Positions 1 through 9,077 of a stretch of DNA of 22,097 nt are shown piece by piece (within the stretch, counting starts at the first letter, position 1; each line of letters opens with the position of its first letter). The notes below the pieces were generated by a model, which did no database searches, had not been told where the DNA came from, and worked only from the letters and a program-made list of their open reading frames with translations. This DNA is from a virus: positions 1 to 22,097 of the IMG/VR virus record IMGVR_UViG_3300037189_026267, one strand, 5' to 3'. The translations under genes and the position numbers were made by a program.

Positions 1-1
1 C

Positions 2-571
2 CTCGCAATTAAACGCCCCAAAGAGGTTTTCGACGCTATTTCGTGCGCTCATAGCAATTTTCGCAATAGAATAGCAGAATTAGCTAACCAAGGCATTCAT
101 TTTGCTCTGCTTGTGGACGGCAAAAAAATTACTGAATTACAAGAATTAAACATACAAAAAGAATCACAGGAAATTCATTTAGTTCCTTTGATTATTGGCG
201 CTGGAGGAGCCGCTATAGCAGGTGTAATTTTTGGTGCGGGCTCAGTGGCTGCGGGTGGACTCGCGGCATTTACTGCGACAGCGATCAATGCTGTGATTAT
301 CGGTGTTGCTACCATGGGTATCCAAATGATGTTGGCTCCAAAACCCGAAATGCAGAGACCCGAATCCGTAGTTAACTCCGCGAAACAATCTTTTCTTTTT
401 TCTTCTAAAGCCAACGTCGCAGAACAGGGTATTCCCGTTCCCGTGGGATACGGTAGATTGCGAGTAGGTTCGGCAGTTATACAATCTACCATTAAATCAT
501 ATCCGCAAGGATTTGAAAAAGAAATTGCTTTGAAATCAGACGGTCAATCTCTAAATAACAACAGATTGTAA
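2..571 (+). CDS. Tail tip assembly protein, lambda gpI-like (5' end outside window)
   Basis: The reading frame is open from base 2, so the start codon lies upstream of the window; an internal GTG at 113 is not the likely start. About 189 residues are present, close to the full size of lambda tail protein I. The visible N-terminal part (IKRPKEVFDAI, then FRNRIAEL and a VDGK turn) resembles the ubiquitin-like N-domain of the family. Next come EIHLVPLI, a long Gly/Ala-rich hydrophobic stretch (about residues 62-105), a MLAPKP motif and a VPVGYGRLRVGS motif, all in the order seen in gpI. In lambda this protein works in tail tip assembly together with J, and here the J-like gene follows after one base. 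The family call rests on motif order, not on a database search. Confidence 0.85.
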   Translation, partial: LAIKRPKEVFDAISCAHSNFRNRIAELANQGIHFALLVDGKKITELQELNIQKESQEIHLVPLIIGAGGAAIAGVIFGAGSVAAGGLAAFTATAINAVIIGVATMGIQMMLAPKPEMQRPESVVNSAKQSFLFSSKANVAEQGIPVPVGYGRLRVGSAVIQSTIKSYPQGFEKEIALKSDGQSLNNNRL

Positions 572-572
572 A

Positions 573-3500
573 ATGAAGCATCTCAATAAAAAACAATCAA
601 TTAGAGGGTCTGGTAAAGACAAGCCCAAGCCGCAACCAGCGATTTTGAGACCGCCGAAACTAGGGGGATTCAAATCTGTTTCCTCTTTTAGCGTTGCAGA
701 AATTGTCGATTTGATATCTGATGGGCCTATTGAGGGATTGGTTGACCAAAACGGCCAATTACTAAGCGATGAAGTTTTCAAGGGCGTTTATTTAGACAAT
801 ACGCCGATACAAAATACCGAACAATTAAATGATCCCGCCTCCTCCGCCATATATGGCAGCGTGTCTATAGCGGAAAAAGTCAATCCCATCGCACGGGTTT
901 GGATGGATGAGAATGGGAATTTTAAAACGATTGATGGTAAACAAAACTTATTGATTTTATCATTAAATTTTGGCCCGCTTCAAATTGCCAAGTATGCTCC
1001 ATTCTTGCAATCTATTAGGATTGGAGATATTTTTTTAAACGCGCTTAAGATCCCTACTTATTGGAAAATATCTGACGGCAAAATAGAAATACATAGCGCC
1101 TCACCGCCCGACAACCAATCTCCAATTTTTACCTCATTTGAAGCTCATGTAAAAAACCTCTCCAATAATGGAGATTCAATATCCAAAAAATTTGCGGATG
1201 AAAATATCAAAAAGCTGGAAAAAATCAAAACACTAATGAGGGAATCTCGGTATCCTCCTCTGGTTCCAGTCGGAAGTTTGGCATGTTCTTTCATTATTAT
1301 TGATTTGGGGCAAGTCGCCATGAGCAGCCTTAATAATATTCCTTACAATAATAAAATGAAATTTTTTGTAAGTGGCGCACTAAATGAATCTGCGTCTACA
1401 TTTATTCAGCCAGAAATTTCTAACGGTAATTTCACGGGATCTCTGAGAGGCATGATGGTTTTATATGTGCCGCTGATTGTAGTGAGGCCCAAGAACTCTA
1501 CCGAATATTATATTCCTCAATCTTTATTGAAATCTTTAAATAGCTTGGATATCAAATTACAAGCATCGGAGAGCTTAAGCATATCTGATGGAGCAAATGG
1601 TTTATTTAACTTTTCTAATGTATCTTGTCAATTTAAAAACGGTGAAGAATATCAGCGGTCTTTGAATAACTTTGATAAAGTTTTTAACGACTACCTATAT
1701 GACTCTCGACTATATGGACCATTCGATAAACAGAAAAATATTCAGAGAATTATATTAGACAGCAAATTTGCGAATGGAATTGGGAATATGTCTTTAACCA
1801 TTGCTCAATCACAGTTAACCCAAGGATCTGAAGGCTCTGTAGATGCGAGAACTAGCGACAATTACTCAAATTGGAATGATGAAAATGAAAAAAGAGATTA
1901 CGAATCTTTATCTGTCACGCACACTATTGAGAATCCTTTTGTAGACAAAGTGTCCGTTTCTATTGCTGTAAACTCTTTAAGCGACACTACGGAAATTGAT
2001 ACAAATTTGGGCGGCACTATCGGAAAGCTCCAAGCTGGCTCCAAAGTTCCTTCTATTGTTGCGGTAAGAATCGAAACTGGAAAAATAACTAACGGTCAGA
2101 AATTAGAGCAACAATTCTACACCTATTCTATTGCTGGGTTAATTGAGGGGTCATGTATTATTGATTTCGGCTCAGATTATAGTGAAGCGGAAAATTTATT
2201 AAAAGATTCTGTCAAATTCATTGATGGCGATAACTTAAAAGACGCTCCGCTGACTCAGCCTTTTATTCTACCCGCTCTTGTTGACGGCGAAGAGCCTTCT
2301 TCTACTAAAAGATATATTAAAATTGTTAAATTATCCGCCGAAACAAACTCTGTATTAATCAACAAAGATATCGCTCTCGCGAAAGTGACCGAAATAATTG
2401 ATCAGAGATTTTCTTATCCATTTTCAGCAATTGCTGGAGTCAAACTCGACGCTAGAAGTTTCGGCTCTGTTCCTGAGAGAAGTTACGATTGTAAATTAAA
2501 AAAAGTCCAAATACCTTCTAATTACAGAACTCAAGACCCCGCATCTTCTCTCGATATTCGATATGTCAGCAGCGCAACAAACTATACTACCAAAAAACAA
2601 ATATACATAGGAGACTGGGATGGAACATTCACTTTCGGTTGGACAGACAATCCAGCGTGGATATTATATGATTTGCTTACAAGCAAGCGTTACGGTTTAG
2701 GAGCTTATATCGACGAGTCTCAAGTAAACAAATGGGAGCTTTACAAAATCGCTAGATTCTGCGATGCAGTTGATGAAGAGGGGTATTTCGTTGGCGTTAG
2801 CAATGGATTCGGAGGTTTGGAGCCTAGATTCTCTTGCAACATTATGTTCAAAGAACTAACGAAAGTTTATGACGCAATCAATGTTATTGCTAATTTGTTT
2901 CGCGGCATAGTCTTTTTCGGCGGTTCAGAAATTCATTTCCTAGATGACAGGCCCAGAACGCCAATAGCTTTATTTAATAATTCAAATACAAAGGAAGGAA
3001 TATTTAACTACGGCAACGTGCGCAGAGACTTGCAGTTCAATACTGTAGAAGTTGTATACTTGGATCGCTTCGACAACTATAAAACAAAAGTGGAATATGT
3101 GCAAGATGAGCAGGATATTCGCAAAAGAGGTGTATTTAAAACCACAATCAATACATTAGGCGTAACTTCAAGAGCTATGTCTCGTCGCATTGGTCAGCAC
3201 ATTATTTATCAAACCACAAAAGAAAACCAAACAGTGTCATTTGATGCTGGGCTAGAATCTTTATTGTGTCGTCCAGGAGATTTAATCATCGTCGAAGACG
3301 AAATGAAAACGCGAGCTTCTAATTACGGAAGAATATTAGAGGTCGATGCAGTGAATAAAAAACTAAGAATCGACAATCAATTTATTAGTGGCGAATACAC
3401 GGGATTCATTACCGTCTATTCGCCGACAGGTTATTCGACAAACGAAGAATTAGAAGATGTCGCTCAAATAAATAGAACAAGAGTTCAACAATTTTCCATT

Positions 3501-4610
3501 ACCAATCCCTCTTTTGGCTCATTCGGCACTTCTCTCAGCGGCTTATATAAATTTTCTGGTTATACTTCTGGATTCAATAATTCAAGCTATCCGTCTCAAT
3601 TTCCGCTATATACGGGAACTGGATCAGTGGGGCAAAAACTGTTTTGCTATTACAACACGGGCGCTACTGGATTTGTTTTCGCTACTGGATTGGCATTCCA
3701 AAATAATAATACATACGATAAAATAATCACCAATACTGGTGTGTTTTATGGCGCAGATATTTCTCCTTTGGCAATTGTTGATAGTGGAAACAGCGGCAAC
3801 TATACTGGATTTACTTACGACTCGGCGGCATCTAATAAAAGAGGATCTCCAAGTGGACAAATCTCTGGAGCTATCAATTGGAATGCTAATTTATACCCAC
3901 CGACAAAAGGTATTTTAGATGCAGAAATTGACACTTACAACATTTCGCAAATTACAAAAATGTCGTTAACTGGTTACGATAATACCATTGATTATGGAAG
4001 CTTTATATACTTGAATCAGAACGATCCAAATGTAGCATTTTTACCAGCAGTAAAAGCGGGAAGTGTATATAGAATAGAGCGCACAGCCGCCTCGGATCAA
4101 ATTTACAAAATCGTTTCTATTCGCGAAAACTCTCAAAACGAATACAACATAACAGCTTCGCGATACGACACTGGAAAGTTCGAAACAATTGAAAAGTCTA
4201 TTACTCAAGACTTTCTCGAAAACACTTATTATACTGGAATCGTTACGGTCGGCAATGTCCAAGTTAAGCAGGTTGCTACGCCGCAAATAGTAACTTTTTC
4301 TGGATTTGATCAAACGTCTGCGGGCTTCAAGCTCACTGGAAGATGGACAAGCGGTGTCAACGCAACAGGCTTTAGAGCTTCCCTTAGCAACTCTTTGGCG
4401 GGATACTTTGAGTCTATTACTGTCAATCAAACAGGAGTTCAATTCACTGGATTGACTAATATCGGAAATTGGAACCTATCTGTTACAGCGCTGGCGAAGT
4501 CTCCAAATATAAACTCGTCAGCGGGAAGCACGGGGACGTTCGTAGCATACTCTGGCGCGGACACTACAACAATCACCAAACCAGCGGTTGTTGGTTTTTC
4601 TATCGAATAA
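573..4610 (+). CDS. Tail tip / host specificity protein, lambda gpJ-like
   Basis: A 1345-residue protein, of the size and position of lambda J, the central tail tip protein that contacts the receptor. The N-terminus has the family layout: a basic lead, then AEIVDLISDGPIEGLVD and VYLDNTPIQ, equivalent to the start of J. The middle (residues about 590-960) has the aromatic-rich hub region with WILYDLLTSKRYGLG. The region before the C-terminus (about 1140-1200) ends in a YNITASRYDTGKFETIE stretch typical of J, followed by a fibronectin type III-like domain (about 1225-1330). A Gly/Thr/Tyr-rich insert around residues 985-1110, with repeated TG pairs, is probably where receptor specificity varies. 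The start ATG is one base after the gpI stop, with no Shine-Dalgarno sequence. Confidence 0.88.
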   Translation: MKHLNKKQSIRGSGKDKPKPQPAILRPPKLGGFKSVSSFSVAEIVDLISDGPIEGLVDQNGQLLSDEVFKGVYLDNTPIQNTEQLNDPASSAIYGSVSIAEKVNPIARVWMDENGNFKTIDGKQNLLILSLNFGPLQIAKYAPFLQSIRIGDIFLNALKIPTYWKISDGKIEIHSASPPDNQSPIFTSFEAHVKNLSNNGDSISKKFADENIKKLEKIKTLMRESRYPPLVPVGSLACSFIIIDLGQVAMSSLNNIPYNNKMKFFVSGALNESASTFIQPEISNGNFTGSLRGMMVLYVPLIVVRPKNSTEYYIPQSLLKSLNSLDIKLQASESLSISDGANGLFNFSNVSCQFKNGEEYQRSLNNFDKVFNDYLYDSRLYGPFDKQKNIQRIILDSKFANGIGNMSLTIAQSQLTQGSEGSVDARTSDNYSNWNDENEKRDYESLSVTHTIENPFVDKVSVSIAVNSLSDTTEIDTNLGGTIGKLQAGSKVPSIVAVRIETGKITNGQKLEQQFYTYSIAGLIEGSCIIDFGSDYSEAENLLKDSVKFIDGDNLKDAPLTQPFILPALVDGEEPSSTKRYIKIVKLSAETNSVLINKDIALAKVTEIIDQRFSYPFSAIAGVKLDARSFGSVPERSYDCKLKKVQIPSNYRTQDPASSLDIRYVSSATNYTTKKQIYIGDWDGTFTFGWTDNPAWILYDLLTSKRYGLGAYIDESQVNKWELYKIARFCDAVDEEGYFVGVSNGFGGLEPRFSCNIMFKELTKVYDAINVIANLFRGIVFFGGSEIHFLDDRPRTPIALFNNSNTKEGIFNYGNVRRDLQFNTVEVVYLDRFDNYKTKVEYVQDEQDIRKRGVFKTTINTLGVTSRAMSRRIGQHIIYQTTKENQTVSFDAGLESLLCRPGDLIIVEDEMKTRASNYGRILEVDAVNKKLRIDNQFISGEYTGFITVYSPTGYSTNEELEDVAQINRTRVQQFSITNPSFGSFGTSLSGLYKFSGYTSGFNNSSYPSQFPLYTGTGSVGQKLFCYYNTGATGFVFATGLAFQNNNTYDKIITNTGVFYGADISPLAIVDSGNSGNYTGFTYDSAASNKRGSPSGQISGAINWNANLYPPTKGILDAEIDTYNISQITKMSLTGYDNTIDYGSFIYLNQNDPNVAFLPAVKAGSVYRIERTAASDQIYKIVSIRENSQNEYNITASRYDTGKFETIEKSITQDFLENTYYTGIVTVGNVQVKQVATPQIVTFSGFDQTSAGFKLTGRWTSGVNATGFRASLSNSLAGYFESITVNQTGVQFTGLTNIGNWNLSVTALAKSPNINSSAGSTGTFVAYSGADTTTITKPAVVGFSIE

Positions 4611-4613
4611 TTT

Positions 4614-6557
4614 ATGTTTTCATATTCAAATAAAGTAGTTGGCATTGAGATAAGAAATCAAAACGCAAGTAGCGGCTTATACGATATTTTACTTAATAAT
4701 GCATATGTGGGCAGCTCTACAGGTTCGGGGATTGGTGATGGAGCGTATTTGATTGGATCAAACAACAATTCATTGGCTTTCCCGATTACTGGGGGAGTTC
4801 CTTTGCCGACATATTATTTTAGCGATCTTTTGTTAAACACTGGAATTAATGAACTTTCCTTTGTTGGTCCTAGCGTTGAGAGCGGCTTAATCACCTCTGA
4901 AATTGATTTATATCAGATTAGCGGTTCTACATTGATTAAGTATAATACGCCTGGATGGGGGGGTGCGATTTCTATTAATTCGAGGCCGAAGCTGGATTGG
5001 TCAATATTTTATGGTCCTGGATCTGATGAAGAGGAAGACCCAGTAAGTATAACCAATGATGGATTTGAGATAAGCATAATTCAAGGAGCGCCTTCTTATT
5101 ATGGATTGGAAGAGCAGGAGTTATCAGTCGAGACTTTCGTAACGCTTCTGCCAGAAGAAAGCGTTACATTCGATTATGTCATAACTACCGTAGTTGCAGG
5201 TGACGGATATAATATATCGAATCTTCAGATTGATAATGTATTTGTGGGTGGCATAGACGATAGCGAATCTTCTTCGTTCGAAAGCGGTTACAGTTATACT
5301 AATGTCTCTGAAACGCCTTACGAATTAAGCATTAGACTGTATACTGAACTCACCAACGACACTGCCACAAATTTTAACATAAATAATTTCCAGACGACAG
5401 CGCCATCAAATTTTTATTTAAACTATCCTACGGGACTATCAGTTCCATTGTTTGAAATTTACCCCGTCTTTAATGTTGACACTGGTAACTTAAATCAAGT
5501 ATTCATAGGAAGCGGCGTTCATTTGAAAAAAGATGTCACACTTTTCTTTGACATTTTAGATCAACAGCTTAACGCGGTTTCTTCTAATCAACAATTTTTA
5601 GAAAACCCCCTAATTAGCGGATGCGTATTCGATATTTTAAATGCAAATGGAACGACTGCTTCCGAAAACTTCTTCACTGGAAAATACTCTCGCTCGCTAG
5701 CCTTTTCAGCTTTAGATAATGAAAATGTTTTTGGATCTTACCAAAAAGACTTCGGAGTAAGGTGCAAGCTGCCAAATACTTTCGATGGTTCTATTTTTAC
5801 GGGAGAGTTTTATGTCTATGGCAACGTGCCGAATATTTTGGACATTGTGCCAGATTATACAGAATTCTCTGGAGCGGCGCAAGCCACAGAGTTGATTAAC
5901 GCCGAGATTGTATTGCAGAACGATTTGAACTTCACACAAATGGATCGGTATGATGTTTACGCTTTGACTGGCAGCGGTTCAGCAGTGAACGAATTAACCT
6001 ATTTAAATCCATTCGCTCAAGAAGGCTACTTGTTCTCTCAAAGCGCAGCAGACGTTGTAAACGCTCGCTCCCTCACAATCAACAGGGGGACGTTGGCTCA
6101 AGACGTTCCACACTACTTCACGGTCGTTCCCTACGGAACGCTAGGCTCTGGAAGCTCATTCACGTTTGGACCTGCTACGTTTGTTACTGTCGAAAACATT
6201 ATTGTTTTCTCCGAAACTAATTCTAGCGCCTTAAATTTATACGATGGCAACTCTTTTGGTCAGACTGTCTATAAAACAGGAAGATTTTTAAGCAACACAG
6301 GCATATTGCACCAGTTCTCATCTGGACAATTCACTTCAGTAAAATATTTTATAGAAGTCTCTGGCAGCGGACAAAGAAGACTTTCCGAGTTGAAAGGCGT
6401 TGTCAATACAACGGGTTTCGATTTAACAAAAGAATCCGTAAACGATACCACTACACAGTATCGACTTACGGGTTTTTCAAGCGGGCAGTGCGGCTTATTT
6501 GCAAGTGGAAGCGGCTACGCCGACTACTCATACAAGTTGCAAGCTACTATGATCTAA
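4614..6557 (+). CDS. Putative tail tip-associated structural protein, FN3-like repeats
   Basis: A 647-residue protein of unknown specific function, three bases after the J-like gene and clearly co-transcribed with it. It is rich in Gly, Ser, Thr, Asn and aromatic residues and poor in Lys and Cys, which is usual for beta-rich phage tail and adhesin proteins. Around residues 430-530 there is a fibronectin-like pattern: a strand with MDRYDVYALTG, then VPHYFTVVPYGTLGSGS. An acidic run (DEEEDP, about residues 141-146) probably separates an N-terminal domain from the rest. There is no signal peptide or membrane segment. By position it may be a tail tip extension or side fibre. The name of the domain is an inference from pattern only. 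Confidence 0.6.
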   Translation: MFSYSNKVVGIEIRNQNASSGLYDILLNNAYVGSSTGSGIGDGAYLIGSNNNSLAFPITGGVPLPTYYFSDLLLNTGINELSFVGPSVESGLITSEIDLYQISGSTLIKYNTPGWGGAISINSRPKLDWSIFYGPGSDEEEDPVSITNDGFEISIIQGAPSYYGLEEQELSVETFVTLLPEESVTFDYVITTVVAGDGYNISNLQIDNVFVGGIDDSESSSFESGYSYTNVSETPYELSIRLYTELTNDTATNFNINNFQTTAPSNFYLNYPTGLSVPLFEIYPVFNVDTGNLNQVFIGSGVHLKKDVTLFFDILDQQLNAVSSNQQFLENPLISGCVFDILNANGTTASENFFTGKYSRSLAFSALDNENVFGSYQKDFGVRCKLPNTFDGSIFTGEFYVYGNVPNILDIVPDYTEFSGAAQATELINAEIVLQNDLNFTQMDRYDVYALTGSGSAVNELTYLNPFAQEGYLFSQSAADVVNARSLTINRGTLAQDVPHYFTVVPYGTLGSGSSFTFGPATFVTVENIIVFSETNSSALNLYDGNSFGQTVYKTGRFLSNTGILHQFSSGQFTSVKYFIEVSGSGQRRLSELKGVVNTTGFDLTKESVNDTTTQYRLTGFSSGQCGLFASGSGYADYSYKLQATMI

Positions 6558-6712
6558 TTCGCGACCATCGCTTCTAATCCCATCAAGAAGTCCACCTTGC
6601 TCTCTTCTGGAAGGCGAGAGTAGATTCTCTTGGCTCTACGATATGCTCGTTTAGAAATCGGGTTTTCGGGGCTGAGTATTTTTCTCAGTTTTTTTGCTTT
6701 TTTATTATTCAT
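6554..6712 (-). CDS. Small basic protein, 52 residues, unknown function
   Basis: An ATG at 6712 opens a 52-codon frame ending in TAG at 6554. It begins MNNKKAKKLRKILSPENPIS and continues with a second basic stretch (KRAYRRAKRIYSRL), then a short acidic to hydrophobic end. Its ATG overlaps the TGA stop of the GNAT-like gene as ATGA, the usual sign of coupled translation, and its own stop overlaps the end of the convergent plus-strand tail gene by three bases. This tight fit in an otherwise gene-free gap is the main argument that it is real. The high Lys/Arg content suggests nucleic acid binding, but no family is recognised. Confidence 0.6.
   Translation of the reverse strand: MNNKKAKKLRKILSPENPISKRAYRRAKRIYSRLPEESKVDFLMGLEAMVAN
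6672..6695 (+). terminator. Possible terminator for the plus-strand tail tip operon
   Basis: CTGAG, a seven-base T-rich loop and CTCAG form a 5-bp hairpin followed directly by seven T. It lies about 115 bases after the last stop codon of the I-J-647 tail operon, in the right orientation to end that transcript. It sits inside the coding sequence of the small convergent gene, and the stem is short, so it may be fortuitous. Confidence 0.35.
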
Positions 6713-7164
6713 AATTTACTAATGTATGTTTCGGAATCTTTAAGGAATCCCATTTTTTTGTAGAATGATTTTAATTTTTCATGAGAAGGATTGTTGACAA
6801 CTGTGGACATTGAGATGTATTTGCAACCCATTTTTCTAGCAGCGGCAATCGCCGCCTTAAACAGTTTATATCCCGCCGCAGGATTCTTGGACAACCAGAG
6901 GAATTCGTGAATTATTTGTTGATTAAATTTCGGGCATCTAACTTTTTGAAAAGCGATCATAGCGTCGAATTTTCCGTTTGTATAATTGCCCCACACCAAA
7001 AAGTCCCACGCCAAAATAGATGGATGTGCGAAGTTCGCCTTGATAGTCTCTGGACTATGAGCTAACAAGGCGTGTCCTTCATGAGAATCATGCTGTTCGA
7101 AAAGCTCATACATGTCGTCGATAAGCTTTTCGAACTCTGCGGGATTGGAAATCCGTTTAATCAT
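6709..7164 (-). CDS. GNAT-like N-acetyltransferase
   Basis: A 151-residue protein, the usual size for a single GNAT domain. The C-terminal half has the expected order: a strand with EFLWLSKN (about 87-94), a turn and helix where acetyl-CoA is bound (NPAAGYKLFKAAIAAARKMG, about 94-113), a strand (KYISMSTVVNN), and the typical NPSHEKLKSFYKKMGF helix and strand that ends many GNAT proteins. The classical Q/RxxGxG/A loop is degenerate (KNPAAG), so the acyl donor and activity are uncertain. The substrate is unknown. The start overlaps the end of the upstream gene by 8 bases and its stop overlaps the start of the small basic gene, so it belongs to the glycosyltransferase operon. Confidence 0.65.
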   Translation of the reverse strand: MIKRISNPAEFEKLIDDMYELFEQHDSHEGHALLAHSPETIKANFAHPSILAWDFLVWGNYTNGKFDAMIAFQKVRCPKFNQQIIHEFLWLSKNPAAGYKLFKAAIAAARKMGCKYISMSTVVNNPSHEKLKSFYKKMGFLKDSETYISKL

Positions 7165-7921
7165 TAATTTTTTTGATCAAAACCCTAGCAGTCTTCGCGG
7201 GAACGTCGGCGAAACTCTTCCAATCCTTGGCATCTGCCAAAAGACTTAGAGTAGATTCATCGCTAGCTTCCGAAGCGACAGTCCACATATTGCGGAGATA
7301 CGCCTTAAAGTCTTCAAACGAAAAGATTTTCAGCTTGTCGTTGACATTTTTTTCTAAAGCTCCTTGAGGAGTAATAGGAATCGCCGTTGATTGAATCAAC
7401 TCAGAAATATCAACCGCCTTGTTTTTGGATTTGTCGATTTCATCTGCCCCGACAATATGAATGTTGAGGAAGTTGCGAACGCAACGCACAAACGCTCGAT
7501 TACACGCGATAGTTTCCAAAAACTTTAAACAGAAACTGTCTGTATTTGCTTCTGTAGCGTTTGCGATATCTTCAAAATGAACGGGCTGATTGCTTGTTTC
7601 AAAGTTGCCCAGCCAATCAATTGAACAGTGCGCCACAACATAATTCGGAGACACATGATCGACTTTATAGCTGACGCTGGTAAAGCCTCGAAGACGAGCT
7701 AATTCTTTGATGCCGCCAAGCATAATCAATAGCTGCTTGTCATCCAATCCTTCAATTGAAGCGGGCATCTGCTGCTTTCGCAGTTCAAAGTAATCTTTGT
7801 TCGGATACAAAAACTGAGGATCAATCATCGCCCGCCAATCCACAAATCCTTCTGAAGTGAACTTGTATTCTTTTTCGTTGATTAGTCCGTCTTGGTCTCT
7901 TGTAATTTTATTTTGTGTCAT
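7157..7921 (-). CDS. Probable phage annealing/recombination protein, Rad52/ERF-like
   Basis: A 254-residue soluble protein. A central alpha/beta region (about 70-160) has beta strands (GFTSVSYKVDHV, YVVAHCSIDW) followed by a helix rich in conserved-looking small and basic residues: ANATEANT, then ETIACNRAFVRCVRNFL and IHIVGADE. That order, with an R-A-x-x-R-x-x-R helix ending at a short hydrophobic strand, resembles the core of phage single-strand annealing proteins of the Rad52/ERF group. The C-terminal region (about 200-254) is a separate helical part ending in a basic KTARVLIKKIND. It overlaps the neighbouring genes by 14 and 8 bases. I am not certain of the family; a plain phage protein of unknown function is the alternative. 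Confidence 0.4.
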   Translation of the reverse strand: MTQNKITRDQDGLINEKEYKFTSEGFVDWRAMIDPQFLYPNKDYFELRKQQMPASIEGLDDKQLLIMLGGIKELARLRGFTSVSYKVDHVSPNYVVAHCSIDWLGNFETSNQPVHFEDIANATEANTDSFCLKFLETIACNRAFVRCVRNFLNIHIVGADEIDKSKNKAVDISELIQSTAIPITPQGALEKNVNDKLKIFSFEDFKAYLRNMWTVASEASDESTLSLLADAKDWKSFADVPAKTARVLIKKIND

Positions 7922-9077
7922 AAAGATAAAAATGATTTAATTCGCTTAGCAGCAGCTCATTATCTTCTATGATGAGGTTTTTGTCAACAACATTTTTATC
8001 TTTTTTCCAGTGATAGGTGCTTGGGTATTTTTTACCACGCGATAAGATTGTTTTGTTCGAGTGAAATGAGGATTTATTAAAATTAATTTTTTTATCTTTT
8101 AAAATAGACTTATCCGCACTAACATAAACCTGCACATTAAAATCAAAATACTTGTCTCGAATCTTCGGAAGAGTGGCGCTGTCTTTCACCAGCAAATTGA
8201 CGACGATTCCTAAGCCGCCAATATAGTTCAGATAATCATTAGAAATGGAACTCTGCTCATCCACGAAAAAAGAAATGCTCTTTAGCTTGCCGCGAACTTT
8301 CTGAATGAATTGATGGGGTATCATTTTATCAGCAAAGAATGAAAACGACGGCAAATATTCGCACCACGTTTCAACATATGAATGAGAATCGAGATAATCA
8401 AGTCTCATAAACCAATGCTTTTCCGACATTCCTGGAATTTGTTCGAAGAAGTCTGGAACCAACTCGAAAACAGGATGATGATAAAAATCTCCAATAAAAC
8501 GAGTTTTAAGCGGAATAGATTTATCTGGCGCGAATTTTTTGATAATTGCGTTGGCAATGTCTTCGGGTAGAATTTTGTTGATTGAATCGTGTTGATCCAC
8601 GACGTTAAAGCTTGGCTTGACTTTCCAAGGAGCTTCGATATTTGTTTTATTTTCAGGAGAACTCCAATATCCATCGCAACAGGCGGCATAAGAATCTCCG
8701 AACAATGCGACAACGGGAACTTGGTTAAAGCTCGCGTAGTGCATGAGAGCGTCGTTGCACCCAATATGCAACAAGCTATTTTGAACGATATACGCTTGTT
8801 TTTTGAAATCAAGATCAAAAATCATTTCATCAACCGATGAAAGCTTTGGCGATTTTGACGAGCCGATTTGAATAATTTTGATTGACTGCTTTTGTAGCGT
8901 CGAGCGAATGCTGTCGAAAACCACATCAAAGTATTTGTATTGTTTCGATTGAATTTGAGACTCTACAGATACGGTGATATACTTATCTGGGATGACTGGA
9001 AAAAAATGCTCCGCCAAAACAGGCTTGCCAATTTTTACGCCAAGATTTTTGGCATACTCTTCTACTAAGTGACTCAT
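7908..9077 (-). CDS. Glycosyltransferase, GT9 (heptosyltransferase-like) C-terminal half plus unknown domain
   Basis: A 389-residue protein. The first about 180 residues match the second half of a GT9 fold: SHLVEEYAKNLGV at the very start corresponds to the linker helix between the two Rossmann domains, and HIGCNDALMHYASF with VPVVALFGDSY (about 104-130) is the nucleotide-sugar binding signature of heptosyltransferases. The N-terminal Rossmann domain is missing here and appears instead at the C-terminus of the upstream gene, which overlaps as ATGA. Residues 185-389 are a second domain that I do not recognise, Phe/Tyr/Lys-rich with KTRFIGDFYHHP near its start. It may act on a surface or DNA-linked sugar; the substrate cannot be read. 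Confidence 0.65.
   Translation of the reverse strand: MSHLVEEYAKNLGVKIGKPVLAEHFFPVIPDKYITVSVESQIQSKQYKYFDVVFDSIRSTLQKQSIKIIQIGSSKSPKLSSVDEMIFDLDFKKQAYIVQNSLLHIGCNDALMHYASFNQVPVVALFGDSYAACCDGYWSSPENKTNIEAPWKVKPSFNVVDQHDSINKILPEDIANAIIKKFAPDKSIPLKTRFIGDFYHHPVFELVPDFFEQIPGMSEKHWFMRLDYLDSHSYVETWCEYLPSFSFFADKMIPHQFIQKVRGKLKSISFFVDEQSSISNDYLNYIGGLGIVVNLLVKDSATLPKIRDKYFDFNVQVYVSADKSILKDKKINFNKSSFHSNKTILSRGKKYPSTYHWKKDKNVVDKNLIIEDNELLLSELNHFYLYDTK

Noticed and set aside
113-571. GTG at 113 as the start of the gpI-like gene
   Set aside because: The frame stays open to the window edge and the upstream codons match the family N-terminal domain, so the true start is outside.
4041-4442. Open frame of 133 codons on the minus strand inside the gpJ-like gene
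   Set aside because: It lies fully antisense to a well-supported tail gene, is Ser/Arg/Cys-rich as expected for a shadow frame, and has no family features.
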